A stretch of 64,000 nucleotides of DNA from Rhodobacter aestuarii. Its GTDB lineage: Bacteria; Pseudomonadota; Alphaproteobacteria; Rhodobacterales; Rhodobacteraceae. Each line of letters opens with the position of its first letter. Within the stretch, counting starts at the first letter, position 1. The notes below the pieces were generated by a model. The model ran no database searches and was not told the origin of the DNA. It was given only the letters and a program-made list of their open reading frames with translations. Location: the NCBI RefSeq assembly GCF_900156655.1, contig NZ_FTOG01000008.1, positions 62,001 through 126,000 of the forward strand, read 5' to 3'. This document shows positions 10,162 to 19,501 of this stretch, in pieces. Made by a program: the position numbers and the translations under genes.

Positions 10162-11643
10162 TTACTTGGCCGCCTTCGCCGTTTTCATCGTGAAGCCCTT
10201 GCCGATCTGGTCAGACGGCGCCACCGGATATTCGCCGGAGAAGCAGGCATCGCAATATTGCGGGCAGCTATTGTTGCGGCCATCGGTCTCGCCCGCCGCA
10301 CGGTAAAGCCCATCAAGCGAGATGAACTTAAGCGAGGTTACGCCGATCCAATCGCGCATCTCTTCTTCGGTCATGCGCGCGGCCAGCAGCTTTTCACGGT
10401 CGGGCGTGTCCACGCCATAGAAGCACGGCCAAGCGGTCGGCGGGGAGGCGATGCGGAAGTGCACCTCAGCGGCGCCCGCATCCAAGATCATTTCCTTGAT
10501 CTTGCGCGAGGTGGTGCCACGCACGACCGAGTCATCGACCAAGATCACGCGTTTGCCCTTCACGAGCGATTTGTTCACGTTGAGCTTGAGACGCACGCCC
10601 ATGTTGCGGATGTGCTCGGTCGGCTCAATGAAGGTCCGGCCCATATACTGGTTGCGGGTGATGCCAAGCGCGAAGGGAATGCCCGATTCTTGGCTGTAGC
10701 CAATCGCTGCCGGGGTGCCGCTGTCGGGCACGGGGCAGACAAGGTCGGCTTCCACCGGGGCTTCACGCGCCAATTCGACGCCAATCTGGTGGCGAGTCTC
10801 ATAGACCGAGCGGCCGCCGATTTGGCTGTCAGGGCGCGAGAAATAGACATGCTCAAAGATGCAAAAGCGCGGCTTGGCATCATGGAACGGGCGGGTGCTT
10901 TCGATCACGCCATCTTGGATGATCACCATCTCACCGGGCGCAACTTCGCGCACAAACTCGGCGCCGATGATGTCCAGCGCGCAGGTTTCAGACGAGAGCA
11001 CATAGCCATTGTCGCCGATCCGGCCCAGAACCAGCGGGCGCACGCCCAGCGGGTCGCGCACGCCAATCAGCTTGGTGCGGGTCATGGCGATGACCGAGAA
11101 CGCGCCTTCAACGCGGCGCAACGCATCGGCGATCCGGTCGGCATGGGTTTTTTGGAACGAGCGCGCCATCAGGTGGATGATGCATTCGCTATCCGAGCCG
11201 GATTGGAAGATTGCCCCATGTTCGATCAATTCGCGGCGCAGCGACTCGGCATTGGTGAGGTTGCCGTTATGCGCAATCGCGCAGCCGCCCATCGAAAACT
11301 CGCCAAAGAAGGGTTGGATGTCGCGGATCACCGCCGCTTTGGACCCCGCCGTGGAGTAGCGCACATGGCCGATGGCCAAGGGGCCCGGCAGGCTTTCCAT
11401 CAAGGAGGCCTTGGTGAAGTTGTCGCGCACATAGCCAAAGCGATGGGCGGAGTTGAAGCCTTTTTCCGGGTCATGGGCGACGATGCCCCCGGCTTCTTGG
11501 CCACGGTGTTGCAGGGCGTGCAGGCCAAGCGCCACGAAGTTCGCGGCATCGGCCATGCCGATCGCGCCAAAGACGCCGCATTCCTCCTTCAGCTTGTCGT
11601 CGTCGAACGGGTGCGACAGGAAGGTTTTTTCGGCAGCTGTCAT
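10162..11643 (-). CDS. purF: Amidophosphoribosyltransferase (first step of purine synthesis)
   Basis: 493 residues, the usual PurF length. A short propeptide (MTAAEKTFLSHPFDDDKLKEE) precedes CGVFGAIG, where the exposed cysteine is the glutaminase nucleophile. PRPP-binding motif VILVDDSVVRGTTS is intact. Near the C-terminus CPQYCDACFSGEYP, together with upstream cysteines (RFCIFEH, WPCFYGVD), suggests the Fe-S-containing, Bacillus-type class of PurF. It catalyses PRPP + glutamine to phosphoribosylamine. It lies downstream of cvpA, as in many proteobacteria, but a hairpin at 11694-11711 separates them. Confidence 0.96.
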   Translation of the reverse strand: MTAAEKTFLSHPFDDDKLKEECGVFGAIGMADAANFVALGLHALQHRGQEAGGIVAHDPEKGFNSAHRFGYVRDNFTKASLMESLPGPLAIGHVRYSTAGSKAAVIRDIQPFFGEFSMGGCAIAHNGNLTNAESLRRELIEHGAIFQSGSDSECIIHLMARSFQKTHADRIADALRRVEGAFSVIAMTRTKLIGVRDPLGVRPLVLGRIGDNGYVLSSETCALDIIGAEFVREVAPGEMVIIQDGVIESTRPFHDAKPRFCIFEHVYFSRPDSQIGGRSVYETRHQIGVELAREAPVEADLVCPVPDSGTPAAIGYSQESGIPFALGITRNQYMGRTFIEPTEHIRNMGVRLKLNVNKSLVKGKRVILVDDSVVRGTTSRKIKEMILDAGAAEVHFRIASPPTAWPCFYGVDTPDREKLLAARMTEEEMRDWIGVTSLKFISLDGLYRAAGETDGRNNSCPQYCDACFSGEYPVAPSDQIGKGFTMKTAKAAK

Positions 11644-11693
11644 GGGAGGGGCTCCAGATCCGGCGGGCTTGGCGGCGCTATAATGCGAAACGA

Positions 11694-11711
11694 GAGGGCT
11701 GTTAAGCCCTC
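11694..11711 (-). terminator. Hairpin between cvpA and purF
   Basis: GAGGGCT and AGCCCTC pair around a 4-nt loop, 48 bp after the cvpA stop codon. On the minus strand CTCGTTTCG follows, a poor T-run. Could be an attenuator or partial terminator controlling purF read-through. Confidence 0.45.
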
Positions 11712-11758
11712 CCGCTCCAAAATCGTCATCTCTGCGTCACGTTTTCGCGTTTGCTGTC

Positions 11759-12337
11759 TCAGTTCGAGGCAGGCGTTGTCGTCGGCGCAGCACATTTCGA
11801 GACCAAATCTTCGTAGCGTGCGACGATCCAACCCGGCGCATCTTCGGGCATGCTTTCGTCCATCTGGCCGGAAAGTTTCATGAAAACCGTGGCCGAGCGG
11901 GATTTGTCGACAACCGGAATAGCCTCGCTGCTGACCAGACGGTCATAGACCACGAAAGCCGCGCCGACCAAGATCACCCCACGCAGCACGCCAAACAGGA
12001 AGCCAAGCCCCTGATCAATGCCGCCAAGCGCCGAGCGCTGCACCGCCGAGGCAAAAAGCGGGGTCAGGATCGAGAAGACCACGAGGGCGAGCGCAAAAAC
12101 CGCCGCAAAACCACCAATCGTCGCCAATTCGCAGCTATCGGCGAGGAATTTGTTCAGCACCGGAAGCTGTGCGATCAGCGGGCGGGCAGCATCGGCGAAA
12201 GTGTAGGCGACGATGGCGGCGGCAATCCAGCCGACAATGGCAAGCCCTTCACGCACGAAGCCACGGCTGTAGGCGAGGATCGCCGACAGGATGATGGTGA
12301 CCGCCACGATGGCGTCGACGATGGTGAAACCTTCCAT
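11759..12337 (-). CDS. cvpA: CvpA family membrane protein
   Basis: 192 residues with four hydrophobic segments (about 7-30, 32-52, 68-90, 105-125) and the CvpA-like start FTIVDAIVAVTIILSAILAYSRGFVREGL, where SRGFVREGL is characteristic. The family is named from colicin V production; its molecular role is unsettled. Lies directly upstream of purF and 33 bp downstream of radA on the same strand. The C-terminal tail after the last helix is polar. Confidence 0.92.
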   Translation of the reverse strand: MEGFTIVDAIVAVTIILSAILAYSRGFVREGLAIVGWIAAAIVAYTFADAARPLIAQLPVLNKFLADSCELATIGGFAAVFALALVVFSILTPLFASAVQRSALGGIDQGLGFLFGVLRGVILVGAAFVVYDRLVSSEAIPVVDKSRSATVFMKLSGQMDESMPEDAPGWIVARYEDLVSKCAAPTTTPASN

Positions 12338-12370
12338 GGCCCTGCTGCCCCTGCTTTGTGCTTTTTGGCG

Positions 12371-13741
12371 CTAGCCTGCGCCGAACATGTCCCCAACGAA
12401 TGTCACGAGGTCGGGCAATTTGCGTGTTGCCATCCCCGCGCCGCCCTCGACTTTTGTGCCGACGGGCAGGATCGCCTGTGAGAAACCAAGTTTCTGGGCT
12501 TCTTTCAACCTGTTTTCGGCCTGACCCACCGGTCTGAGCGCGGCAGATAGTGAGATTTCTCCGAAAATCACCATATCCGCAGGCAGCGGTGTGTCTTCGC
12601 GGGCACTGAGCAACGCCGCCGCCAGCGCCAGATCTGCGGCAGGTTCCAGCACTTTGAGCCCGCCCGCCACGTTCAAAAACACATCCAGCCCGGCAAAGGG
12701 AATGCCGCAGCGGCTTTCGAGCACCGCCAAGATCGTAGAAACCCGCCCCGAATCGAGCCCCACCACCGTGCGGCGCGGTGAGGCAAGCGACGAGGGCGCG
12801 ACGAGGGCCTGAATTTCGGTGAGCACGGGCCGCGTGCCCTCGATCCCTGCAAAGACCGCAGAGCCCGGGGCAGGCTGGCCGCGCTCACTGAGGAACAGGG
12901 CAGAGGGGTTGGCCACTTCTGCCAAACCGCCGCCGGTCATCTCAAAAACGCCAATTTCCGAGGCCGGGCCGAAGCGGTTCTTCACCGCGCGCAGGATGCG
13001 GAACTGGTGCCCCCGCTCGCCCTCAAAATAAAGCACGGTATCGACCATATGTTCGACTACGCGCGGGCCGGCGATCTGACCCTCTTTCGTCACATGGCCG
13101 ACAATCACCACCGAAACGCCGCGCGATTTGGCAAAGGTCACCAATTCATGCGCCGCAGCCCGCACTTGGGAAACAGACCCCGGTGCGGCTTCGACCATAT
13201 CGGCCCACATCGTCTGGATCGAATCGATCACCACCAGATCGGGCCGTTCAGCCTCCAAAGTGGTCAGAATATCGCGCAGGTTCGTTTCGGCCCCCAATTG
13301 CACCGGCGCATCAGCCAGCCCCAGTCGTGCCGCGCGCATCCGCACTTGGGCCGAGGCTTCCTCGCCCGAGATATAAAGGCATTTGAGCCCCTTACGGGCG
13401 AAAGCGGCCACGGCTTGCAGCAACAAAGTCGATTTGCCAATGCCCGGATCACCGCCCACCAAAATCGCCGACGCAGGCACCAGACCGCCGCCCAGCACCC
13501 GGTCAAATTCATCCATGCCAGAAAGCGTGCGCGGAGGCGGGGCTTCTTCGGTGGCTAGGGTTGTCAGGTCGATGCGCTTGCCCTTCGCGCCGCCAAGGCT
13601 TTTGCTGGCGGGGCCGGAATTGGAAAGCGGCTTTTCCTCGATGATCGAGTTCCAAGCTCCGCAAGCGTCGCAGCGCCCCGACCATTTGCGATGCGCGGCA
13701 CCGCATTCGGTGCAGGTGAAAGAAGCAGATGTTTTGGCCAT
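12371..13741 (-). CDS. radA: DNA repair protein RadA/Sms
   Basis: 456 residues. The N-terminal zinc finger is CTECGAAHRKWSGRCDACG (C-x2-C...C-x2-C). The RecA-like ATPase core has Walker A GGDPGIGKST and the RadA-specific KNRFG motif (AVKNRFGPA). A C-terminal Lon-like domain contains the VFLNVAGGLKV and LAAALLSA segments. It acts in branch migration of recombination intermediates. It is preceded by the pqiA-like gene (45 bp), and followed by cvpA (33 bp), so probably one transcript. Confidence 0.96.
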   Translation of the reverse strand: MAKTSASFTCTECGAAHRKWSGRCDACGAWNSIIEEKPLSNSGPASKSLGGAKGKRIDLTTLATEEAPPPRTLSGMDEFDRVLGGGLVPASAILVGGDPGIGKSTLLLQAVAAFARKGLKCLYISGEEASAQVRMRAARLGLADAPVQLGAETNLRDILTTLEAERPDLVVIDSIQTMWADMVEAAPGSVSQVRAAAHELVTFAKSRGVSVVIVGHVTKEGQIAGPRVVEHMVDTVLYFEGERGHQFRILRAVKNRFGPASEIGVFEMTGGGLAEVANPSALFLSERGQPAPGSAVFAGIEGTRPVLTEIQALVAPSSLASPRRTVVGLDSGRVSTILAVLESRCGIPFAGLDVFLNVAGGLKVLEPAADLALAAALLSAREDTPLPADMVIFGEISLSAALRPVGQAENRLKEAQKLGFSQAILPVGTKVEGGAGMATRKLPDLVTFVGDMFGAG

Positions 13742-13786
13742 GCGCCTTTGTGTCAGAGCGCTGCGCGCCCGGCAAGCGGGGAGGGC

Positions 13787-14215
13787 TCAGCGCCGCTTGC
13801 CCAAATGCGAAAGCGTGTAAGAGGCCAGCACGCAGAAGGTGAAGAGGTAAAGCCCCCAGCCGGTTTCCAACCGTCCGATCCCGGTGCCTTTGGCCAGCAC
13901 AATATAAAGCGCCACCAGAAAGATATCGGCCATCGCGAGCCGCCCCAAAAACCGTAAGGCGGGCAAAAGCCGGGGCGAGGCCAAGCGAAACTGCACCAGC
14001 GCAAGCCCCACCACCTTTGCCATTGGCGCAACAAGCGCGAAAAAGGTCACGAGCAGCGCCAGAAAAATATCCTTGCCCCAAAGGATCGACAGGCCCGACA
14101 GGATCGAAATTTCATCCAACTCGAAAAATGGCAAGATCCCGGCGCGCAAAAGTGGGGCGGTCCACGCCACCGGAAACAGGATCAAAAGCGCCAGATTGGC
14201 ATATTTCAGGATCAT
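13787..14215 (-). CDS. Paraquat-inducible protein A-like membrane protein
   Basis: 142 residues with about four membrane helices, equal to a single PqiA module. The conserved membrane face includes SILSGLSILWGKDIFLALLVTFFALVAPMAKV and RLAMADIFLVALYIVLAK (the family pattern 'W.M.DVF.va'). The start ATGA overlaps the stop of the upstream gene by 4 bp. PqiA proteins work with MCE-domain proteins in lipid transport; no MCE gene is next to it here. The N-terminal zinc-ribbon cysteines of full PqiA are absent. Confidence 0.82.
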   Translation of the reverse strand: MILKYANLALLILFPVAWTAPLLRAGILPFFELDEISILSGLSILWGKDIFLALLVTFFALVAPMAKVVGLALVQFRLASPRLLPALRFLGRLAMADIFLVALYIVLAKGTGIGRLETGWGLYLFTFCVLASYTLSHLGKRR

Positions 14216-14982
14216 TTCTGCGTCTTCGGCAGGGCGACGACATTGTCGGGCGTGGGGCCTTCTTCCAACTCATAGCCAAGGCCCGGCAAGACCGCTTTCA
14301 GATCACGTTCCAAAAGCTTGAATTCCTCTGACAATTTGCGTTCTTCGGCCTCTACATCGGTGAGCCAGCTGCGCAGGTCATCGCAGATCGACCGGGCGAT
14401 GGTGAGGCGGTCACGCGCAGTGTTCACCTCGTGTTGGCGGGCGCGTAGAAAGTCGCGCGCGCGGGCGACCTTTTCATCCGAATAGACCTGCGCCAGATCA
14501 CGGCTTTGCAGGCTCATTTGCGCGGCAAGCTCCAATAGCTCGGGTTCCAGATGCCCCAAATCGGGGTGCTTTCGCAGCCATTCCATCCGCTCCCGCATCG
14601 CGTCAAACTCGCCCGACAGCGCAAAGACCCCCTTGCGGTCGGCAGCGTGAATGGCGCGGTAGGCGCTCGCCACATCTTCGGTGCCAATGCGGAAATTGCG
14701 GTGGCTGCGTTCAATCGCCATCACCCGGCGCTGCGCGGGAAGATACAGCAACAGCACAAAGCCAAGCGAGGCCACCCCGGCCTCGATCCAGATCCCGGCA
14801 TTTGGCAAAGGCGTATCGCCAAAGCGCAGATCGAGCATGAGCCAAGGCGCAAGCCCCGTGGCAGAGGCCCCAAACAGCAGCAACGCCCCAAAGGCAAACA
14901 CAAATACCGCCCCAGAGAGCAGGTTTTGCAACATATCGTTCAGGCGCGCTTGCGCCTCGCGGCGCGCGGTCAAATTGGACAT
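14212..14982 (-). CDS. Conserved membrane-anchored coiled-coil protein (often labelled 'DNA repair protein')
   Basis: 256 residues from the ATG at 14982 (MSNLTARREAQARLN). Two membrane helices lie at about 20-45 and 55-80. A long charged helical region (about 85-235) with heptad-like spacing follows (e.g. ERMEWLRKHPDL, DVEAEERKLSEEFKLLERDL). The topology predicts a cytoplasmic coiled coil anchored in the inner membrane. Orthologues in Rhodobacterales carry the unsupported name 'DNA repair protein'; the only link visible here is that radA follows two genes later. Stop overlaps the pqiA-like start by 4 bp. Confidence 0.75.
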   Translation of the reverse strand: MSNLTARREAQARLNDMLQNLLSGAVFVFAFGALLLFGASATGLAPWLMLDLRFGDTPLPNAGIWIEAGVASLGFVLLLYLPAQRRVMAIERSHRNFRIGTEDVASAYRAIHAADRKGVFALSGEFDAMRERMEWLRKHPDLGHLEPELLELAAQMSLQSRDLAQVYSDEKVARARDFLRARQHEVNTARDRLTIARSICDDLRSWLTDVEAEERKLSEEFKLLERDLKAVLPGLGYELEEGPTPDNVVALPKTQK

Positions 14983-15118
14983 GGCCCAGCCCCCCAATCA
15001 GGCAAGGAGAAATTGGCGATATATGAAATGCGCCCCACCGACGGTATTTTCGACCCAAAAGGCCCCGAAGATCAACGCCTTTGGTGTATCTAACGTTTCT
15101 TGTTTGGAAACGCTGCGT

Positions 15119-15862
15119 TCACCGAATGGCGGCAATCGGCCCTTCGGCGCGGCCATGGATGAACTGGCTCACGTAAGGGTCGTCGGTGGTGTCCATCTCG
15201 TCAATCGGGCCGTGCCAGCGGATTTTGCCATCATGCAGCATCGCCACCTTATCGGCGATGGCCCGCACCGAGGACATATCATGGGTGATGGTGATCGCGG
15301 TCGCGCCCATTTCTCGCACGACTGAATTGATCAGGTCATTGATCACCCCGGCCATGATCGGGTCGAGCCCGGTGGTCGGTTCATCAAAAAAGATCACCGT
15401 CGGGTCGGTGGCAATGGCGCGCGCAAGGCCCACCCGCTTTTGCATGCCCCCCGAAAGTTCGGCCGGGAACAAATCCGCCACCTCGGGGCCAAGGCCGACG
15501 CGGGCGAGCTTTTCCACGGCGGTTTTGCGGGCCTCTTCTTTCGTGCGCCGCTCGGGGCCGCGCAGCAAACGAAACGCCACGTTTTGCCAAACCGACAGGC
15601 TGTCAAAAAGCGCCGCGCCCTGAAACAGCATCCCAAAGCGAGACAGAAACGCCTCGCGCGTTTCCGCGACCGGGGCGCCATTCACCGCAATCGTGCCGGT
15701 ATCGGGGCGCACAAGGCCAAGGATACATTTCAAAAGCACCGATTTGCCGGTGCCCGACCCGCCAATCACCACCAAGCTCTCACCGCGCGCGATATGAAGG
15801 TTCACACCACGCAGCACATGCTTGGACCCAAAGGATTTTTTCAGCCCGTCAATCTCGATCAT
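15119..15862 (-). CDS. ABC transporter ATP-binding protein, MlaF-like
   Basis: 247 residues starting [20 protein letters not shown]. Walker A is GGSGTGKS, signature LSGGMQKRVGLARA, Walker B VIFFDEPTTGLDP, H-loop TITHDM. The LSGGMQKRVG signature and DEPTTGLDPI are typical of MlaF, the ATPase of the phospholipid transporter that maintains outer-membrane asymmetry. The start overlaps the permease stop by 4 bp. A frame extending to 16054 is permease shadow. No MlaD/MCE substrate-binding gene follows in this window. Confidence 0.9.
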   Translation of the reverse strand: MIEIDGLKKSFGSKHVLRGVNLHIARGESLVVIGGSGTGKSVLLKCILGLVRPDTGTIAVNGAPVAETREAFLSRFGMLFQGAALFDSLSVWQNVAFRLLRGPERRTKEEARKTAVEKLARVGLGPEVADLFPAELSGGMQKRVGLARAIATDPTVIFFDEPTTGLDPIMAGVINDLINSVVREMGATAITITHDMSSVRAIADKVAMLHDGKIRWHGPIDEMDTTDDPYVSQFIHGRAEGPIAAIR

Positions 15863-16638
15863 GCGGAGAAAAACACCTCTGTCAGCAGGTAGTTGGCGGC
15901 CAAGATCAAGACCGAGGCCGCGACCACGGCGGATTTGGTGGCCCGCCCCACGCCCTGCGCGCCGCGCCCTGAATTCATCCCATAGTAGCAGCCCATCAGT
16001 GCCACGATGAAGCCAAAGGCGGCGCCTTTCACGATGCCGGAGCCGACATCCCACAGTTCAAGATATTCCCATGTGTTGCGCAGGTAAGTGGCGGAGTTGA
16101 AGCCAAGCCGCTCTGTCCCCACAAGCCAGCCGCCCATCACCCCGATCACATCGCCGACGGCGACCAAAAGCGGCACCGAAAGCGTGGCCGCCAGCACTCG
16201 CGGCACGGCCAAATATTTGAGCGGATTGGTGGAAAGCGTTACCAAAGCGTCGATCTGCTCGGTCACTTTCATCGTGCCAATTTCAGCGGCAATCGAACTG
16301 GCGACCCGTGCGGCGACCATCAGGCCCCCGAGCACCGGACCCAATTCGCGTACCATGCCAATGGCGACAATGGAGGGCACCACGGATTCCGCAGAAAACC
16401 GCGCCCCGCCTGCGTAGATTTGCAAAGCCAGCGCTGCCCCGGTGAAAAGCGCCGTCAGCCCCACCACGGGCAAAGAGAGCCAGCCGATTTGCATCAAAGC
16501 GACAAAGAACTCGCGGCGGTAAAACGGCGGGCGGAGCAGATGGCCCAGTACCGCGCCCGCATAAAGCGCCACGCGCCCGGTGCCCGCAAGCCCGCCCAAA
16601 GTGCCCCGCCCCAGCGTGGCAAGGGCGGAAGCGATCAC
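15859..16638 (-). CDS. ABC transporter permease, MlaE family
   Basis: 259 residues, five or six hydrophobic segments, with the MlaE/YrbE hallmarks: [27 protein letters not shown] (the cytoplasmic coupling helix with [13 protein letters not shown]) and [16 protein letters not shown]. Partners with the MlaF-like ATPase (4-bp overlap). It overlaps alr upstream by 4 bp, so alr-mlaE-mlaF are cotranscribed, linking a cell-wall precursor enzyme and a lipid transporter. Confidence 0.92.
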   Translation of the reverse strand: MIASALATLGRGTLGGLAGTGRVALYAGAVLGHLLRPPFYRREFFVALMQIGWLSLPVVGLTALFTGAALALQIYAGGARFSAESVVPSIVAIGMVRELGPVLGGLMVAARVASSIAAEIGTMKVTEQIDALVTLSTNPLKYLAVPRVLAATLSVPLLVAVGDVIGVMGGWLVGTERLGFNSATYLRNTWEYLELWDVGSGIVKGAAFGFIVALMGCYYGMNSGRGAQGVGRATKSAVVAASVLILAANYLLTEVFFSA

Positions 16639-17684
16639 GCTTGGCCTCCGGCGTAGTGGCGCTGATAGCGCGCGCCAAGCGAGGTCAGAATTTCATAGCC
16701 GATGGTGCCGGTCAGCTCCGCCAGTGCTTCGATCCCCTGATGGGGGCCAAGGATGTCGAGCGATCTTGGCACTTCGGTCAGGTCGGTGACATCGACAGTG
16801 ATCAGATCCATCGAAACCCGGCCCACAAGCGGGCAGGGGGTGGCGCCGTGGTAGAGCGTGGCCACGCTTGAAAGCCGCCGCGTCAGCCCATCGGCATAGC
16901 CTGCCGCGACCGTCGCAATGCGGCTGTCGCGCGAGGCGGTCCACGTGTTCGAATAGCCCACCGTTTCGCCCGCAGGCACATCGCGGATTTGCACCACCGG
17001 CAGCGAAAGCGTGGCGACCGATTGTGCCTCGGTGAAGGGCAGCCCGCCATAAAGGCCAATGCCGGGGCGGGTGACGTCAAAGTGATAATCCGGCCCCAGC
17101 AAGATGCCGCCCGTGGCGGAAAGCGAGCGTGGCACATCCATCCCGTCGGTCATCGCGCGGAAGGCGGCAAGTTGCTGCGCATTCATCGGATGCGCGGGTT
17201 CGTCTGAGCAGGCCAAATGGCTCATGATCAGCTTCGGTCCCGCGCCCAAAACCATCGGCGCGACGGCCTGCCATTCGGCGGCCTCCATCCCGAGCCGGTT
17301 CATCCCGGTATCAAGCTGCACGCCAAAGGGGGCGCCGGGCAGGGCCTCCAGATGCCGGGTCACTTGTTCGACCGAGTTGAGCATCGGCGTCAGCGCCAGA
17401 TCGCCCACCATTTCTGTGTCGCCCGCCATATGGCCGGAAAAGACAAAAATCTCAGGCCCTTCGCCCAAGGCTTGGCGCACGGCGGCACCTTCCTCCGTGG
17501 CGGCGACAAAGAATTTGCGCACCCCGTGGCGCGCCAGCATCCGCGCCACCTGCGCGGCGCCAAGGCCATAGCTGTTGGCCTTCACCACGGCGCCAGTTTC
17601 GGTCGCGGCAGAAGTCATTGCGTCAAGCGCGCGCCAATTGGCGAGCACGGCGTCAAGGTCGATACGGAGCGATGCAGTAGCCAT
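16635..17684 (-). CDS. alr: Alanine racemase
   Basis: 349 residues from the ATG at 17684 ([20 protein letters not shown]). The PLP lysine sits in [11 protein letters not shown], a variant of the usual VVKADAYGHG. The opposite catalytic tyrosine is in [22 protein letters not shown] matches the family's C-terminal domain motif. It makes D-alanine for peptidoglycan from L-alanine. A GTG/other-start extension to 17729 has no support. The Asn-Ser and Leu changes in the PLP motif are unusual but leave the lysine intact. Confidence 0.93.
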   Translation of the reverse strand: MATASLRIDLDAVLANWRALDAMTSAATETGAVVKANSYGLGAAQVARMLARHGVRKFFVAATEEGAAVRQALGEGPEIFVFSGHMAGDTEMVGDLALTPMLNSVEQVTRHLEALPGAPFGVQLDTGMNRLGMEAAEWQAVAPMVLGAGPKLIMSHLACSDEPAHPMNAQQLAAFRAMTDGMDVPRSLSATGGILLGPDYHFDVTRPGIGLYGGLPFTEAQSVATLSLPVVQIRDVPAGETVGYSNTWTASRDSRIATVAAGYADGLTRRLSSVATLYHGATPCPLVGRVSMDLITVDVTDLTEVPRSLDILGPHQGIEALAELTGTIGYEILTSLGARYQRHYAGGQA

Positions 17685-17743
17685 GGGGGTTTTCTCTTGT
17701 GCGGGGGGCGTAACGTCAAGCGCAAACAATCGTGAACGGAAAA

Positions 17744-17762
17744 CGGGGGCGTGCCGCCCCCG
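17744..17762 (-). terminator. Terminator after dnaB
   Basis: CGGGGGC and GCCCCCG form a 7-bp GC stem with a 5-nt loop. On the minus strand it is followed by GTTTTCC. It lies 8 bp beyond the dnaB stop and ahead of alr. Confidence 0.65.
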
Positions 17763-17770
17763 ATGTCAGA

Positions 17771-19261
17771 TCAGAACCCGTCTGAGCCGTCGCCCTGCCA
17801 GGCTTTGGCAAGGTCCGAGAACCGGGTGAAACGGCTTTCAAAGGCCACTTCCACGGTGCCAATCGGCCCGTGACGCTGTTTGCCCAAGATCACCTCGGCC
17901 TTGCCATGCACGCGCTCGGCCTTTTGCAGCCATTCGGCAAATTTCGGGTCATCTTCTGGCGGCTTCATCCGCTCATGGTAATATTCATCGCGGTAGACGA
18001 ACATCACCACGTCAGCGTCTTGCTCGATCGAGCCCGATTCCCGAAGGTCGGAGAGTTGTGGCCGTTTGTCTTCGCGGCTTTCCACCGTCCGGCTAAGCTG
18101 GGACAGCGCCACCACGGGAATGTTGAGCTCTTTCGCAAGCGCTTTCAGCCCCATCGAAATCTCGGCGATTTCCTGCACCCGGTTGTCGGTTCGGCCTGAG
18201 CCGCGCAGAAGCTGCAAATAGTCGACAAAGACCACATCAAGCCCATGCGTGCGCTTGAGCCGGCGGCAGCGTGCCGCCACCTGTGCGATGGGGAGCGCGG
18301 GCGTATCGTCGATGTAAAGCGGGCAGGTTTCGAGCGCTTTGGCGGCTTCCACAAAGCGGCGGAACTCGGCCTCGGTCATATCGCCGCGCCGGATCTGTTC
18401 TGAGGGAACTTCGGAGGCCTCAGAGAGCACCCGTGCCGCCAGCTGTTCCGCACTCATCTCGAGCGAGAAAAAGCCCACCGCACCGCCTTCCACCGCGCCT
18501 TCGGTGCCATCATGGCGCATGCCGCGTTTATAGGCTTTGGCGATGTTGAAGGCGATGTTGGTGGCAAGCGAGGTTTTCCCCATCGAGGGACGACCTGCCA
18601 AGATCAAAAGGTCAGACGAATGCAGCCCACCGAGCTTCTTATCAAGGTCGCGCAGCCCTGTGGAAACGCCTGCCAGACCGCCTTCGCGCTGATAAGCGGC
18701 ATTGGCCGATTGCACGGCTTCGGTGACTGCTTTGAGAAAGCTCACAAAGCCCTTCTCTGCTGTGCCGGTTTCCGCGAGCTTATAAAGTGCGCCTTCTGTC
18801 TCGATGATCAGCTCTTCAGGTTCGCGGCCAATCTCCACCTTTTGCGCGGAAGCAGAAAGGTCTTTGCCGAGCCGAATGAGTTCGCGCCGCAGCGCGAGGT
18901 CATGGATCATCTGCGCATAGTCGCGCGCGGCATAAGACGAGATCGCCGCACCCGCGAGCCGCGCAAGGTAAGCGGCCCCGCCAAGCGCCTTCAGCCCCTC
19001 ATCGTCTTCAAGATAGGCTTTGAGCGTGACCGGAGAAGCGAGCGCGTTTTTCTGAATCCGCGCCACGGCCACTTCGTAGATCGTGCGGTGCACCGGCTCA
19101 TAGAAATGCTCCGCCCGCACCACAGAGGCGATGCGGTCAAAGATGTCATTGTTCGTCAAAATCGCGCCCAGCAATTGCTGCTCGGCTTCGATGTTATGCG
19201 GCAAGGCCTCTTCTTCAGCGCCCGCCGGTTGCTCCGACGTTATCTGTGCAATCGTGTTCAT
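17771..19261 (-). CDS. dnaB: Replicative DNA helicase
   Basis: 496 residues. The N-terminal primase-interacting domain begins at PHNIEAEQQLLGAILTNN. The RecA-like helicase domain has Walker A AGRPSMGKTSLA, Walker B VVFVDYLQLL, ALSQLSRTVESR and RESGSIEQDADVVMFVYRD, all typical of DnaB. It unwinds DNA at the replication fork. No intein or insertion is present. Upstream 240 bp are described separately. Confidence 0.97.
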   Translation of the reverse strand: MNTIAQITSEQPAGAEEEALPHNIEAEQQLLGAILTNNDIFDRIASVVRAEHFYEPVHRTIYEVAVARIQKNALASPVTLKAYLEDDEGLKALGGAAYLARLAGAAISSYAARDYAQMIHDLALRRELIRLGKDLSASAQKVEIGREPEELIIETEGALYKLAETGTAEKGFVSFLKAVTEAVQSANAAYQREGGLAGVSTGLRDLDKKLGGLHSSDLLILAGRPSMGKTSLATNIAFNIAKAYKRGMRHDGTEGAVEGGAVGFFSLEMSAEQLAARVLSEASEVPSEQIRRGDMTEAEFRRFVEAAKALETCPLYIDDTPALPIAQVAARCRRLKRTHGLDVVFVDYLQLLRGSGRTDNRVQEIAEISMGLKALAKELNIPVVALSQLSRTVESREDKRPQLSDLRESGSIEQDADVVMFVYRDEYYHERMKPPEDDPKFAEWLQKAERVHGKAEVILGKQRHGPIGTVEVAFESRFTRFSDLAKAWQGDGSDGF

Positions 19262-19501
19262 TTCTGCCTCTCGGCCCCACCAGCGGCGTTCTTAACGATT
19301 CCTGATCAAAAGCCCAAGCGGCCCGCGCAGGGGATAACTCTGTAGAGAACCCGTGGTTTGACGTTAAGCTTAGCGCATTTATGGGGGTTTGCGTAGCACG
19401 CCCCACAAGATTTGGGCGAAACTTCGCTTGGGGCGCGAGTCGCCCCAAGTTGTCCCATTTTTTTCCACAACTCTTGGGGAAACTTATCCCCAGAAATCGG
19501 G
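19262..19501. other. dnaB-pyrE intergenic region with inverted repeats and a DnaA-box-like site
   Basis: This 240-bp gap contains a 9-bp perfect inverted repeat CTTGGGGCG/CGCCCCAAG (19427-19449, 5-nt loop), a second one TGGGGA/TCCCCA (19475-19492), and TTTTCCACA at 19461-19469, which fits the relaxed DnaA box TTWTNCACA. CTTATCCCCA nearby is one mismatch from a DnaA box, and GGGGATAAC at 19332 is a weaker match on the other strand. The repeats may serve as pyrE terminator or as dnaB regulatory sites. Confidence 0.4.
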
